64,000 nucleotides of DNA, taken from assembly GCF_000739935.1 (NCBI RefSeq), contig NZ_BBJU01000007.1, forward strand, positions 496,001 through 560,000. Direction: 5' to 3'. The notes below the pieces were generated by a model, which was given only the letters and a program-made list of their open reading frames with translations, was not told the origin of the DNA and searched no databases. Below are positions 7,492 to 16,326 of this stretch, one piece after another. The stretch comes from Agrobacterium rubi TR3 = NBRC 13261 (GTDB lineage: Bacteria > Pseudomonadota > Alphaproteobacteria > Rhizobiales > Rhizobiaceae). Each line of letters begins with the position of its first letter. The first letter of the stretch is position 1. Position numbers and translations under genes: made by a program.

Positions 7492-9537
7492 ATGCAGGAT
7501 CAATCAACCGTCTCAACACAGAAATCTGTGCCGCCAGCCCGTGACCCGCATTTGCGCGAACTTGCAAATTGCATCCGGTTTTTGTCGATGGATGCCGTGC
7601 AACAGGCAAAAAGTGGCCATCCAGGCATGCCGATGGGCATGGCGGATATCGCAACGGTGCTGTTTTCCGAATTCATGACCTTCGATCCGAAAGAGCCGCA
7701 TTGGTTCGACCGCGACCGCTTTCTTATTTCCAATGGTCACGGCTCGATGCTGCTTTACAGTCTTTTGTATCTGACCGGGTACGAAGACATGACGCTGGAT
7801 GAGATCAAACGCTTCCGTCAGATCGATAGCCGCACCGCAGGCCATCCGGAATATCACCACGCAACGGGTATCGAGACGACGACGGGGCCGCTTGGGCAGG
7901 GGCTTGCAAATTCAGTCGGCTTTTCCTTTGCCGAGAGGATCATGAACGCCTCCTTTGGAAACGATCTGGTCGATCACTTCACCTATGTCTTCTTAGGAGA
8001 TGGATGCCTGATGGAAGGCATCAGCCAGGAGGCGATCTCTTTTGCCGGACACCGCAAGCTCGGCAAACTGATTGCGTTCTTCGACAACAATTCGATTTCC
8101 ATCGATGGCGCCACCAATCTGTCCGAGTCGGATGATCAGACCGCTCGTTTCCGTGCTTCCAACTGGCACGTCGTTGAAATCGATGGCCATGATACGGATG
8201 CGATCCGCGCAGCGATCATCGAAGCCAGGGAGGTGACCGACAAACCGTCCCTCATCTCCTGCCGCACGATCATCGGCTTCGGATTTCCAACGAAAGCCGG
8301 CACGCAAAAAGCCCACAGCGATGCGCCTGGTGAAGAAGAGATTGCAGGTGCACGCAAATTGTTGGACTGGTCGTCGCCACCCTTCGAAATACCCCAGAAC
8401 CTGCTGGATGACTGGCGCACCATTGGTGCGAAGGGCCGAGCCAAGCGGCAAGCTTGGTCTGATAGGCTCGCGCAGGCAAAGGGTGACATAGGCGAAGACT
8501 TCAAACGCCGCATGGACGGTGAGCTGCCGGATGGGTGGCGCGAGGCGATAGCGGGGGCGAAGGCGGAGCTTTTGCAAAGCGAGAAGGATCTCGCAACCCG
8601 TCAGGCCAGCGGCATCGTTCTCAATCACCTCTTCGATGCGATTCCCGAGATGCTGGGCGGGTCTGCCGATCTGACGCCATCCAACAACACCAAAGCCAAA
8701 AACCAGACAGAGATCGTGCCCGGTGAGTTTTCAGGGTCATACGTCCATTACGGCGTGCGAGAGCACGGAATGGCCGCCATAATGAACGGCGTTGCCTTGC
8801 ACGGCGGGCTCATCCCTTACGGTGGTACGTTCTTGACCTTCTCGGACTACTGCCGCCCCTCCATCCGTCTGGCCGCCATGATGGAAATACGAACGATCTT
8901 CGTTATGACCCATGATTCCATCGGTCTTGGCGAGGATGGCCCCACCCACCAGCCGATCGAGCATCTCAGTGCGCTGCGTGCCATTCCGCAACTCGCTGTC
9001 TATCGCCCCGGCGATTCCATCGAGACGGCGGAATGCTGGGAGGCCATTCTGGATGCTCCGCGGCAGGCAGCGTTGATTGCGCTTTCCCGCCAACCAATGC
9101 CCTTGCTCAGACGCGATTCCAGCAAAGATAATCTTTCTGCAAAGGGCGGATATATCCTGCTGGATGCCGAAGGCGGTGAGCGGCAGCTGACCATTTTCGC
9201 GTCAGGCTCGGAGTTGCAGCTGGCCGTCAATGCCCGCGAGGTCCTACAGCAGGACGGCGTGCCGACCGCAGTCGTTTCCATGCCGTGCCGATTGCTGTTC
9301 GAACAGCAGGACGCTGCCTACCAGCGCTCTGTCGTTGGCGAAACACGGGCGCGTGTTGCTGTCGAAGCCGCGGTGCAGGATTCCTGGGATCGCTATATCG
9401 GACTGGACGGCAAGTTCGTCGGCATGCACCGCTTCGGTGCTTCCGGTAAAATCGATGATGTCTACAAGAAGTTCGACATCACCACCGAAGCAGTCGTTGC
9501 CGCCGCGCGTGCGGTGATCAAGCAACTGGAAAGCTGA
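7492..9537 (+). CDS. tkt: Transketolase
   Basis: This 681-aa thiamine-diphosphate enzyme transfers two-carbon units between ketose and aldose phosphates in the pentose-phosphate pathway. The N-terminal half holds the SGHPGMPMG segment and the ThDP-binding GDG motif (GDGCLMEGISQEA, then NNSISIDG). The middle domain has the catalytic-Glu region YGVREHGMAAIMNG and DSIGLGEDGPTHQP. The start at ATG 7492 is set by GAGGAG upstream; an in-frame ATG at 7453 would add 13 residues. A strong hairpin follows the stop. A single-copy housekeeping role cannot be told from a paralogue dedicated to the neighbouring sugar operon. Confidence 0.95.
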   Translation: MQDQSTVSTQKSVPPARDPHLRELANCIRFLSMDAVQQAKSGHPGMPMGMADIATVLFSEFMTFDPKEPHWFDRDRFLISNGHGSMLLYSLLYLTGYEDMTLDEIKRFRQIDSRTAGHPEYHHATGIETTTGPLGQGLANSVGFSFAERIMNASFGNDLVDHFTYVFLGDGCLMEGISQEAISFAGHRKLGKLIAFFDNNSISIDGATNLSESDDQTARFRASNWHVVEIDGHDTDAIRAAIIEAREVTDKPSLISCRTIIGFGFPTKAGTQKAHSDAPGEEEIAGARKLLDWSSPPFEIPQNLLDDWRTIGAKGRAKRQAWSDRLAQAKGDIGEDFKRRMDGELPDGWREAIAGAKAELLQSEKDLATRQASGIVLNHLFDAIPEMLGGSADLTPSNNTKAKNQTEIVPGEFSGSYVHYGVREHGMAAIMNGVALHGGLIPYGGTFLTFSDYCRPSIRLAAMMEIRTIFVMTHDSIGLGEDGPTHQPIEHLSALRAIPQLAVYRPGDSIETAECWEAILDAPRQAALIALSRQPMPLLRRDSSKDNLSAKGGYILLDAEGGERQLTIFASGSELQLAVNAREVLQQDGVPTAVVSMPCRLLFEQQDAAYQRSVVGETRARVAVEAAVQDSWDRYIGLDGKFVGMHRFGASGKIDDVYKKFDITTEAVVAAARAVIKQLES

Positions 9538-9547
9538 TCTCAACCGT

Positions 9548-9579
9548 CACCGCGCCAGTCTCGTTGTCATGGCGCGGTG
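9548..9579 (+). terminator. Terminator-like hairpin after transketolase
   Basis: CACCGCGCCA (9548-9557) and TGGCGCGGTG (9570-9579) form a perfect 10-bp stem with a 12-nt loop, starting 10 bp after the tkt stop. A weak U-rich stretch (TTCTTTT) follows at a distance of about 11 nt. The next gene in the same direction starts 124 bp later. Confidence 0.65.
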
Positions 9580-9702
9580 GAGCTAGCCTGTTCTTTTGAC
9601 AAAAACTATGGCATGGCCCTCCCGAGGGCTGGCAGAGATCAGTTCATTGACCTAATAAATTTTCGGCTTCTGTAGCCCATATTTTAAAAAACGGAGGCGC
9701 TC

Positions 9703-10722
9703 ATGAGTGTCGGATTGATCGCGCTTCTCGATGATATCGCAGCCCTTGCCAAAGTTGCCGCAGCCTCTTTGGATGACATTGCCGGCCAAGCCGCCAAGGC
9801 TGGCGCAAAGGCCGCAGGCGTCGTGATCGACGACGCAGCCGTAACGCCCCGATATGTCACCGGATTTTCTGCAGCCCGCGAATTGCCGATTATCTGGAAA
9901 ATCGCCCTTGGTTCCCTCAAGAACAAGTTGCTGATCCTGCTTCCCGCGGCACTCGCGCTTAGCCTGGTTTTGCCGCAGGCGATCACGCCGTTGCTGATGA
10001 TCGGTGGGCTCTATCTCTGCTATGAGGGTGTCGAAAAAGTCTACGGGCTCGTGGTGCCGCATGCGGCTGATGCGCATGAGTCAAAGCTCGAAACGTCCGG
10101 CCTCAACGCGCAATCGCTTGAAGATGAAAAGGTGGCCAGCGCCATCAAGACCGATTTTATCTTGTCCGCTGAAATCATGGCGATCACGCTCGGCGCGCTT
10201 GACCCCGGCAGTCTCTTCTCGCAGGCCTTCATCCTCGCCGCTGTGGGCCTCGGTATCACCGCTCTCGTTTATGGCGGTGTGGCCATTATCGTCAAGGCTG
10301 ACGATTTCGGTCTCATGCTGGCACGGGTTGAATCGACGTCTGCGATGGGCTCGCTGTCGAGGGTCATCGGTCGCGGACTTGTGGCGGGAATGCCGTATTT
10401 TCTGAAGGTGTTGGGTGTGGTCGGCACGGCTGCGATGATCTGGGTCGGTGGCGGCATTATCGTTCATGGTCTCGAGACATTCGGCATCGATAGTCTTGCC
10501 CATTTCATCCAAGCCGCTGGAACCGCCGTCTCGCAGATGGTCCCTTCCGTTGCGTCCATCGTTCGGTGGATCGTCGAGGCCGCCGGTGCCGGTGTCTTCG
10601 GGATCATCGTTGGTTTGATCGCCATCCCAGCTGCGACCTACATCGTGTCGCCGACGTGGCGCCTGATAAAGTCGCTGCTGCCACAACGCTTTAGAAAACA
10701 ACCTGTGGCGGACAAGACGTAA
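9703..10722 (+). CDS. DUF808 family inner-membrane protein (YedI-like)
   Basis: The 339-aa protein matches the DUF808/YedI family: the opening SVGLIALLDDIAALAKVAAASLDD and the VTPRYVTGF segment are characteristic. It has five or more hydrophobic segments (about 70-95, 150-205, 235-255, 290-325). ACGGAGG sits just ahead of the ATG. The biochemical role of the family is not established. It lies between a terminator-like hairpin and a convergent GntR gene, so it is probably a single-gene unit unrelated to its neighbours. Confidence 0.85.
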   Translation: MSVGLIALLDDIAALAKVAAASLDDIAGQAAKAGAKAAGVVIDDAAVTPRYVTGFSAARELPIIWKIALGSLKNKLLILLPAALALSLVLPQAITPLLMIGGLYLCYEGVEKVYGLVVPHAADAHESKLETSGLNAQSLEDEKVASAIKTDFILSAEIMAITLGALDPGSLFSQAFILAAVGLGITALVYGGVAIIVKADDFGLMLARVESTSAMGSLSRVIGRGLVAGMPYFLKVLGVVGTAAMIWVGGGIIVHGLETFGIDSLAHFIQAAGTAVSQMVPSVASIVRWIVEAAGAGVFGIIVGLIAIPAATYIVSPTWRLIKSLLPQRFRKQPVADKT

Positions 10723-10740
10723 TCTTTATCCGGCTGTCTG

Positions 10741-11421
10741 TCACGATTCCGTCCAACGCAGCCGGGATGCTTCCAGATGAACCCGCATGGACGCTTCAGC
10801 AAGAACGATGTCCTTCCGCGACAGTGCGTTGTAAATCATCTTGTGCTCCTGAAGCGCCATGATCCAGGTTTCCGGACTTCCGAACCTGTCCTGTAACCGC
10901 TCCGACATGGGGCTGTGGCGTTCATCGAACAGGCTCGCCACGATCCGTTCCAGAACGCTGTTTCCACATTGACTGGCAATCATCAGATGGAAGCGGCGAT
11001 CATGCTCCAACGGGTTCGTGCCTTGACTGATCGCGCTTTCCATCTCGCCGATGATGTCGTTGAGCTTGCCAAGCGCTTCGTCGCTGAATTGACCGGCAGC
11101 AAGTGCTGCAACACTTCCCTCCAACACCGCTCTGGCCTTCATCAATTCGGACGGGCTATCGCCCATATAGGGAACGGCCGGTGGCGTCGCTGACCGCTCT
11201 GCCAGAACATACACGCCAGAGCCGACCTTGATCTCCACAAGCCCCTGAAGCTCGAGCGCGATCAGCCCTTCTCTCAGCGACGGTCTGGAAACGCCAAGCT
11301 GCTGGGCAAGCTCCCGCTCACTGGGCAGTCTTGCACCAACCGGGAAGGTTTCATCCTGAATCATCGTTCTGATTTGGTCGGCAATTTGCTGATAGAGTTT
11401 TTTGGGTTCAACGCTGCTCAA
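10741..11421 (-). CDS. FadR-subfamily GntR transcriptional regulator
   Basis: The 226-aa protein has an N-terminal GntR winged helix (about residues 8-75; RLPSERELAQQLGVSRPSLREGL is the HTH core) and an all-helical FCD ligand domain (about 90-220). The FCD domain has an EHDRRFHLMIA segment giving metal- or acid-binding residues. No in-frame ATG exists before residue 20, so a TTG start at 11421 is inferred. It is divergent from the sugar importer at 11641. Two copies of a TNGG-N5-CCAA dyad lie in the shared region, which supports local control. FCD regulators commonly respond to sugar acids, which fits the aldonate pathway next door. Confidence 0.87.
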   Translation of the reverse strand: MSSVEPKKLYQQIADQIRTMIQDETFPVGARLPSERELAQQLGVSRPSLREGLIALELQGLVEIKVGSGVYVLAERSATPPAVPYMGDSPSELMKARAVLEGSVAALAAGQFSDEALGKLNDIIGEMESAISQGTNPLEHDRRFHLMIASQCGNSVLERIVASLFDERHSPMSERLQDRFGSPETWIMALQEHKMIYNALSRKDIVLAEASMRVHLEASRLRWTES

Positions 11422-11448
11422 AGGGCAATCACCATCTTTTCCCGATAA

Positions 11449-11461
11449 TCGGTCTGACCAA
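11449..11461. promoter_or_regulatory. Candidate GntR operator, copy 1
   Basis: TCGGTCTGACCAA includes the dyad GGTC-T-GACC and matches 10 of 13 bases of a second copy at 11553. It lies 28 bp upstream of the GntR start, well placed for autoregulation. Confidence 0.5.
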
Positions 11462-11552
11462 AATTCATAAAAATACGAAGCGGCTTTGCATTACGGCCTG
11501 AATGCAGACCTTTATAGACCTAAATGTCGACTACCACCAATGAAAACATCAA

Positions 11553-11586
11553 TTGGCTTGACCAATTTAATTGCCGTAACTAAAAC
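11553..11586 (+). promoter_or_regulatory. Candidate promoter with GntR operator copy 2 for the second sugar-uptake operon
   Basis: TTGGCTTGACCAA (11553-11565) is a TTGG-N5-CCAA dyad similar to the copy at 11449. It overlaps a possible -35 box TTGACC (11558-11563), followed 17 bp later by TAAAAC (11581-11586). The predicted transcript would start about 45-50 nt before the ATG at 11641. An operator covering a -35 box fits repression. Confidence 0.5.
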
Positions 11587-11640
11587 CGTGACGACTGAAC
11601 AGCCGGGAGGCGACTGTTTCAGTCACGGGAGGAGACGAGC

Positions 11641-13197
11641 ATGGCGACTGGTCAGGCCTATTTGCAAAGGGATGCTTTCGCCAGCCCTCACGATGTTATT
11701 CTTGAGCTCGACGATATCACCAAGGAATTTCCGGGTGTCGTCGCACTCGCGGGCGTGCAATTCAACCTGAGACGAGGCGAAGTTCACGCCGTCTGCGGTG
11801 AAAACGGCGCTGGAAAATCGACGCTGATGAAGGTCATCAGCGGTGTGTACCAGCCGACATCAGGCGCGATTCGCTACAAGGGCAAAGACGTTACCTTCGG
11901 ATCGCCACGGGAATCCGAAGCGGTTGGCATCGCTATCATCCACCAGGAACTCAATCTCGTTCCGCACCTCACTGTCGCAGAAAACATCTATCTGGCGCGC
12001 GAGCCACGGCGAGGATTTCTGGTCGACCGGAAAAAACTGCGCCAGGACGCCAAGCGCTGTCTTGATCGCCTTGGGCTTAACATCCAGCCGGACGATGTCG
12101 TTCGCAACCTGTCCGTTGCCCAATGCCAGATGGTCGAAATCGCCAAGGCGCTTTCACTCAACGCCGATGTCCTGATCATGGACGAACCAACATCGTCGCT
12201 GACCGAGCAGGAAACGGCTGTCCTGTTCAAGGTCATCCGAGACCTGAAGGCCGACGGCGTTGGCATTATCTACATTTCCCATAGGCTGGATGAAATGTCT
12301 CAGATCGTTGATCGGGTCACGATCCTGCGGGACGGTCGGTATGTATCAACCGATGACTTCGCCGCGACGGATATCAATGAAATCGTATCCCGAATGGTCG
12401 GGAGATCGCTGGAAGAAAAGTTTCCCGAACGGACTTCGGTGCCTACGGAGGAAGTTCTGCTTTCGGTATCGGGACTCTCACGCGCGGGCGTATTCTCCGA
12501 CATCAGTTTCACCCTGAAGAAGGGTGAGATTCTCGGTTTTGCTGGCCTCATGGGTGCTGGCCGAACAGAGCTTGCGCGTTCGATGTTTGGCGCAGAGCTG
12601 CCGGACAGCGGCACGATCAGTTTCAAGGGCCGCGAGCTTTCCATCCGTTCGCCCCGCGATGCGATTGCCGAAGGGTTTGCCTATCTGTCAGAGGATCGCA
12701 AGGGCAACGGACTGGCGGTCAAAATGTCCGTCGCCGCCAACATGGTCCTTGCCAATATGGACGGCGTTTCGAACCGTTTCGGCATCATTGATCGCGCCAA
12801 GCATAATGCCGTCGCCGAAAGATATATCGACCTTCTCGACATCAAAACGCCGAGCACGCAGCAGGTCGTGCGGCTTTTGTCAGGCGGCAACCAGCAAAAA
12901 ATCATCATCGGAAAATGGCTGTTCAGCGATGCGAAGGTATTCTTCTTCGATGAGCCGACGCGCGGAATCGACGTGGGTGCGAAATACGCCATCTATAAAA
13001 TCATGGATGAACTGGCCGCGAAGGGATTTGGCGTGATCCTCATCAGTTCCGAATTGCCGGAAATCCTGGGAATGACCAACCGCGTCGCCGTGTTTCGCGA
13101 GGGGCGCATCAACGCGATCCTCGATACGCGCACGACCAGTCTGGAAGACATCATACACTATGCATCGGTGCAGAAGCGGAGCAGCCATGACGGATAA
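11641..13197 (+). CDS. Sugar ABC transporter ATP-binding protein, double-domain (CUT2)
   Basis: This 518-aa protein is a fused pair of ABC ATPase domains of the RbsA/MglA type. The first has a canonical Walker A (GENGAGKST) and MDEPTSSLT. The second has the degenerate GLMGAGRTE P-loop, the SGGNQQK signature and FFDEPTRGID. GGGAGGAGACGAGC gives a strong ribosome site for the ATG at 11641. The stop overlaps the permease start by 11 bp. In this operon the ATPase comes first and the binding protein last, the reverse of the operon at 84-3727, so the two are independent acquisitions or old paralogues rather than a recent duplication. Confidence 0.92.
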   Translation: MATGQAYLQRDAFASPHDVILELDDITKEFPGVVALAGVQFNLRRGEVHAVCGENGAGKSTLMKVISGVYQPTSGAIRYKGKDVTFGSPRESEAVGIAIIHQELNLVPHLTVAENIYLAREPRRGFLVDRKKLRQDAKRCLDRLGLNIQPDDVVRNLSVAQCQMVEIAKALSLNADVLIMDEPTSSLTEQETAVLFKVIRDLKADGVGIIYISHRLDEMSQIVDRVTILRDGRYVSTDDFAATDINEIVSRMVGRSLEEKFPERTSVPTEEVLLSVSGLSRAGVFSDISFTLKKGEILGFAGLMGAGRTELARSMFGAELPDSGTISFKGRELSIRSPRDAIAEGFAYLSEDRKGNGLAVKMSVAANMVLANMDGVSNRFGIIDRAKHNAVAERYIDLLDIKTPSTQQVVRLLSGGNQQKIIIGKWLFSDAKVFFFDEPTRGIDVGAKYAIYKIMDELAAKGFGVILISSELPEILGMTNRVAVFREGRINAILDTRTTSLEDIIHYASVQKRSSHDG

Positions 13198-14218
13198 CAC
13201 GACCAAAGGATTGGCCAAGCGGTCATCGCGGCTGAGTGATCGGCAAAAAGATATTATCCAGAAGTTTGCGGCGCTGGGCAGTCTCGTCCTGTTGACACTC
13301 ATCTTCTCGGCAACGAGCCCAGCCTTCTTCTCCGTCAACAACGCCATGACCATCGCCCTTCAGGTAACTTCGATCGCCTTGCTGGGTATCGGCGCAACAT
13401 GCGTGATTATCACCGGCGGCATCGATCTTTCCGTGGGCTCCGTTCTCGCCCTGTCCGGGGTCGTTGCAGCCTTGCTCGTGAAGGATGCCAACTTTCCCGT
13501 CGCATTGGCCATGGCCGGCGGTATTCTGACGGGTTCGCTCTGTGGCTTTTTGAATGCCTTCTTCATCACCAAGCTGAAGCTTCCGCCCTTCATCGCAACA
13601 CTGGGCATGATGCTGATTGCGCGAGGCGTGGCGCTTCAGATCACCGGTGCAAGAGCGGTTTCTGGCCTCGGCGAATCCTTTGGCGTGCTGGGCAATGGCG
13701 CTTTGTTTCGTATCGTCGATATCGGTGATGACGGCTTCCCGACGGTCGTCTTTCCCGGCATTCCGTATCCGGTCATTCTTATGATCGTCATTGCCATCGC
13801 TGTGGCCTACATGCTCAATCGCTCCGTGCTTGGGCGTCATATTTATGCTGTGGGCTCGAATGCTGATGCGGCACGGCTGTCTGGCGTCAACGTCTCACGC
13901 GTCACCAGCTTTACCTATGTTCTCTCAGGCACGCTGGCGGGGCTGACCGGATGCGTGCTGATGTCGCGACTGGTCACGGCGCAACCGAATGAAGGCGTGA
14001 TGTATGAGCTGGATGCCATCGCAAGTGCCGTTATCGGCGGCACATCTCTGATCGGCGGCGTCGGCACGATTTCGGGTACTTTCATCGGTTCGTTCGTGAT
14101 CGGTATCTTGCGCAACGGATTGAATATGAACGGCGTTTCCGCCTTCACCCAACAGATTATCATCGGCTGCGTCATCCTCGGAACGGTCTGGATAGACCAG
14201 TTGCGGAACCGCCGATAA
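13187..14218 (+). CDS. Sugar ABC transporter permease (CUT2)
   Basis: The 343-aa membrane protein belongs to the RbsC family. It has the signature TGGIDLSVGS near residue 80, about nine hydrophobic segments and the ATPase-contact loop GSNADAARLSGVNV. The ATG at 13187 lies inside the end of the ATPase gene, so the pair is translationally coupled; an in-frame ATG at 13160 is too far inside it. It is followed by a hairpin and then the binding-protein gene. Confidence 0.92.
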   Translation: MTDNTTKGLAKRSSRLSDRQKDIIQKFAALGSLVLLTLIFSATSPAFFSVNNAMTIALQVTSIALLGIGATCVIITGGIDLSVGSVLALSGVVAALLVKDANFPVALAMAGGILTGSLCGFLNAFFITKLKLPPFIATLGMMLIARGVALQITGARAVSGLGESFGVLGNGALFRIVDIGDDGFPTVVFPGIPYPVILMIVIAIAVAYMLNRSVLGRHIYAVGSNADAARLSGVNVSRVTSFTYVLSGTLAGLTGCVLMSRLVTAQPNEGVMYELDAIASAVIGGTSLIGGVGTISGTFIGSFVIGILRNGLNMNGVSAFTQQIIIGCVILGTVWIDQLRNRR

Positions 14219-14245
14219 CACGTGATGAGGCCCATGGGCCCATAG

Positions 14246-14271
14246 CCGGGAAAAGAGGAGCACTTTCCCGG
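14246..14271 (+). other. Intercistronic hairpin before the binding-protein gene
   Basis: CCGGGAAA (14246-14253) pairs perfectly with TTTCCCGG (14264-14271) across a 10-nt loop. It lies between the permease stop and the ribosome site of the binding-protein gene. With the hairpin at 15261 it brackets this cistron. Confidence 0.55.
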
Positions 14272-14303
14272 TTTGAGATAAACAACGATTTTGGAGGAAT
14301 ACC

Positions 14304-15245
14304 GTGAGAAAAATGACCATTGCTGCGCTTGCATCCGTTGCAAGCCTGTGGGCCGTTTCCGCAAATGCTGGCGAAATTGCCGTCATCGTCAAGACCGTCA
14401 ACTCGACCTTCTGGCAGAACGTTCAGAAGGGTGCGGATGCCGCGATTGGTGAAGCCAAGGGAAAGCACACGATCACCTTCCAGGGGCCAGCGTCCGAGTC
14501 TGCCATCGCAGATGAAGTCAACATGGTCGAAAATGCGATCAACCGAAAGGTGGCCGGTATCGTGCTGGCACCGTCCGATCCGGATGCGCTTGCCCCTGCC
14601 GTCAAGAAAGCCTGGGAAGCGCGCATTCCCGTCATCTTGATCGACTCGCAGCTCGCAGCCAGTGCAGAGCAGTATTATCAGTCGTTCCTGGCGACCGATA
14701 ACAAGAAGGCTGGCGAACTGGCGGCGCAGGCGCTGATCGACAAGGTCGGCAAGGACGGCAAAATCGCCGTCATGTCCTATGTTGCAGGTGCAGGTTCTGA
14801 GGTTGGTCGTGTCGGTGGCTTCGTTGATTATATCAAGGCGAATTCCAAGCTTGAAATCGTCGGCCCTTTCTATTCGCAATCGCAAATGGCGACAGCGCTC
14901 AACCAGACCACCGATGTTCTGGCCGCCAATGCGGACCTGAAGGGTATCTTTGGGGCCAATGAACCGACCGCGATCGGCATGGGCCGTGCCATCGTTCAGG
15001 CCGGTAAAGCTGGCAAGATCGTCGCCATCGGCTTTGATGGCAATGAAGACCTTCAAGGCTTCGTCAAGGACGGCACTCTGGCCGCCATCGTCGTTCAGGG
15101 CTCCTACCAGATGGGCGAGCGCGGCGTGCAGACCATCTTGAAAGTCATCGACAAGCAGAAGGTCGAGAAGTTCGTCGATACCGGCGTCGTGATGGTGACC
15201 AAGGACAACATCGACAAACCTGAAGCGAAAAACGTTCTTTACTGA
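14304..15245 (+). CDS. Sugar ABC transporter periplasmic substrate-binding protein
   Basis: The 313-aa protein is the periplasmic receptor of the second importer. A GTG start at 14304 is chosen because TTGGAGGA lies six bases upstream. It begins with a signal peptide (RKMTIAAL, cleavage near ANA|GE). The mature part is a Peripla_BP_4 domain with the TVNSTFWQNVQKGA opening, VLAPSDPDAL, FGANEPTAIGMGRA and IGFDGNEDLQGF segments. The next genes encode a dehydrogenase, lactonase and dehydratase, so the ligand is probably a neutral aldose that enters an oxidative, non-phosphorylated route. Confidence 0.9.
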   Translation: MRKMTIAALASVASLWAVSANAGEIAVIVKTVNSTFWQNVQKGADAAIGEAKGKHTITFQGPASESAIADEVNMVENAINRKVAGIVLAPSDPDALAPAVKKAWEARIPVILIDSQLAASAEQYYQSFLATDNKKAGELAAQALIDKVGKDGKIAVMSYVAGAGSEVGRVGGFVDYIKANSKLEIVGPFYSQSQMATALNQTTDVLAANADLKGIFGANEPTAIGMGRAIVQAGKAGKIVAIGFDGNEDLQGFVKDGTLAAIVVQGSYQMGERGVQTILKVIDKQKVEKFVDTGVVMVTKDNIDKPEAKNVLY

Positions 15246-15260
15246 GCGGATCAACCTCCT

Positions 15261-15284
15261 GCGCCCGGTCTTGAGGCCGGGCGC
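15261..15284 (+). other. Hairpin after the binding-protein gene
   Basis: GCGCCCGG (15261-15268) and CCGGGCGC (15277-15284) form a perfect 8-bp GC-rich stem with an 8-nt loop, 16 bp after the stop. No U-run follows and the next gene starts 26 bp later, so partial attenuation or message protection is more likely than full termination. Confidence 0.6.
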
Positions 15285-15309
15285 CTTCTGGCGTGGAAAG
15301 AGGCAGGAC

Positions 15310-16326
15310 ATGAAAGTATCGGACCGACGCAAACTTCCCAGAGTGGATCTTGATATCACCGTGTTTGGCCTTGGCTGCGCGCAGATGGGAAACCTTTATC
15401 GCGTTACACCCTATGATGACGCCAAAGCGACGTTCGATGCGACCTGGGAGGCCGGGGCGCGTTACTTCGATACGGCACCCTATTACGGATTTACCCGTTC
15501 CGAACTGCGCCTTGGCACCATGCTTTGCGAGCATCCACGTAAAGACTACGTCGTCAGCACCAAGGTCGGGCGGTTGATGACGCCGGATGCGACTGTCGGT
15601 GCCTATGAGAGCGATTTTGTCGATCCGCTGCCGTTCAGACCGGTGTTCGACTATAGCTATGATGGCATCATGCGGTCGTTTGAAGCCAGCCAGTCTCGGC
15701 TTGGAATTCTCGCGCCGGATATTCTCTTCGTGCATGATATCGGCCCTGTCCAGCACGGTGACAAACACCAACACTATTGGGATCAGATCACCACAGGCGG
15801 AGGCTTCCGCGCGCTCGATGATCTCCGCCGCGAAGGATCGGTGAAAGCCGTTGGGCTGGGCGTCAACGATGCCGGTATCATCCGCCAGGCGATGGACGTT
15901 TTCGATCTGGATATCGCGATGCTTGCAGGCCGCTACACTGCTTTGGAGCAGGAAAGCCTCGGCGTTCTCGATACCTGCGCCGAACGCGGCGTTGGCATCG
16001 TTGTCGCAGGCGTGTTCAATTCCGGCTTGCTGGCAGGAAACCGCAAGTTCAACTATGCCGACGCACCAACACATCTGCTGGAGCGTGTCGAGGTGCTTGA
16101 GACTATCTGCAAAGATGCTGGCGTCTCGCTGCCAGCCGTCGCCCTGCAATTCGTGACCGCTCACCCCGCCGTCGTCAGCGTTGTCTCAGGCGCGCGCAAT
16201 GCTAGCCAGATAAAAAGCAATATCGACTGGTTCGAGGAGGACATTCCCGCGTCCGTGTGGCGGAACCTTCAAGAACGAGGGATTTTCGCAGACGGCACGC
16301 CGCTCCCCACGGGTGAGATGCCATGA
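15310..16326 (+). CDS. Aldo/keto reductase family aldose 1-dehydrogenase
   Basis: The 338-aa protein is an aldo/keto reductase of the group that includes D-threo-aldose (L-fucose), L-galactose and pyridoxal dehydrogenases. The catalytic set is visible: Asp and Tyr in FDTAPYYG, Lys in VVSTKVGR and His in LFVHDIG. The ATG at 15310 is preceded by GAGGCAGGA. With the lactonase gene overlapping its stop (ATGA), it probably oxidises C1 of an aldose to a lactone. Candidates are L-fucose, L-galactose, L-gulose or D-arabinose; the sequence does not decide between them. Confidence 0.85.
   Translation: MKVSDRRKLPRVDLDITVFGLGCAQMGNLYRVTPYDDAKATFDATWEAGARYFDTAPYYGFTRSELRLGTMLCEHPRKDYVVSTKVGRLMTPDATVGAYESDFVDPLPFRPVFDYSYDGIMRSFEASQSRLGILAPDILFVHDIGPVQHGDKHQHYWDQITTGGGFRALDDLRREGSVKAVGLGVNDAGIIRQAMDVFDLDIAMLAGRYTALEQESLGVLDTCAERGVGIVVAGVFNSGLLAGNRKFNYADAPTHLLERVEVLETICKDAGVSLPAVALQFVTAHPAVVSVVSGARNASQIKSNIDWFEEDIPASVWRNLQERGIFADGTPLPTGEMP

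Noticed and set aside
84-15245. Recent duplication between the two ribose-type importers
   Set aside because: Gene order differs (receptor first versus last) and the protein sequences differ along their whole lengths, so they are old paralogues or independent acquisitions.
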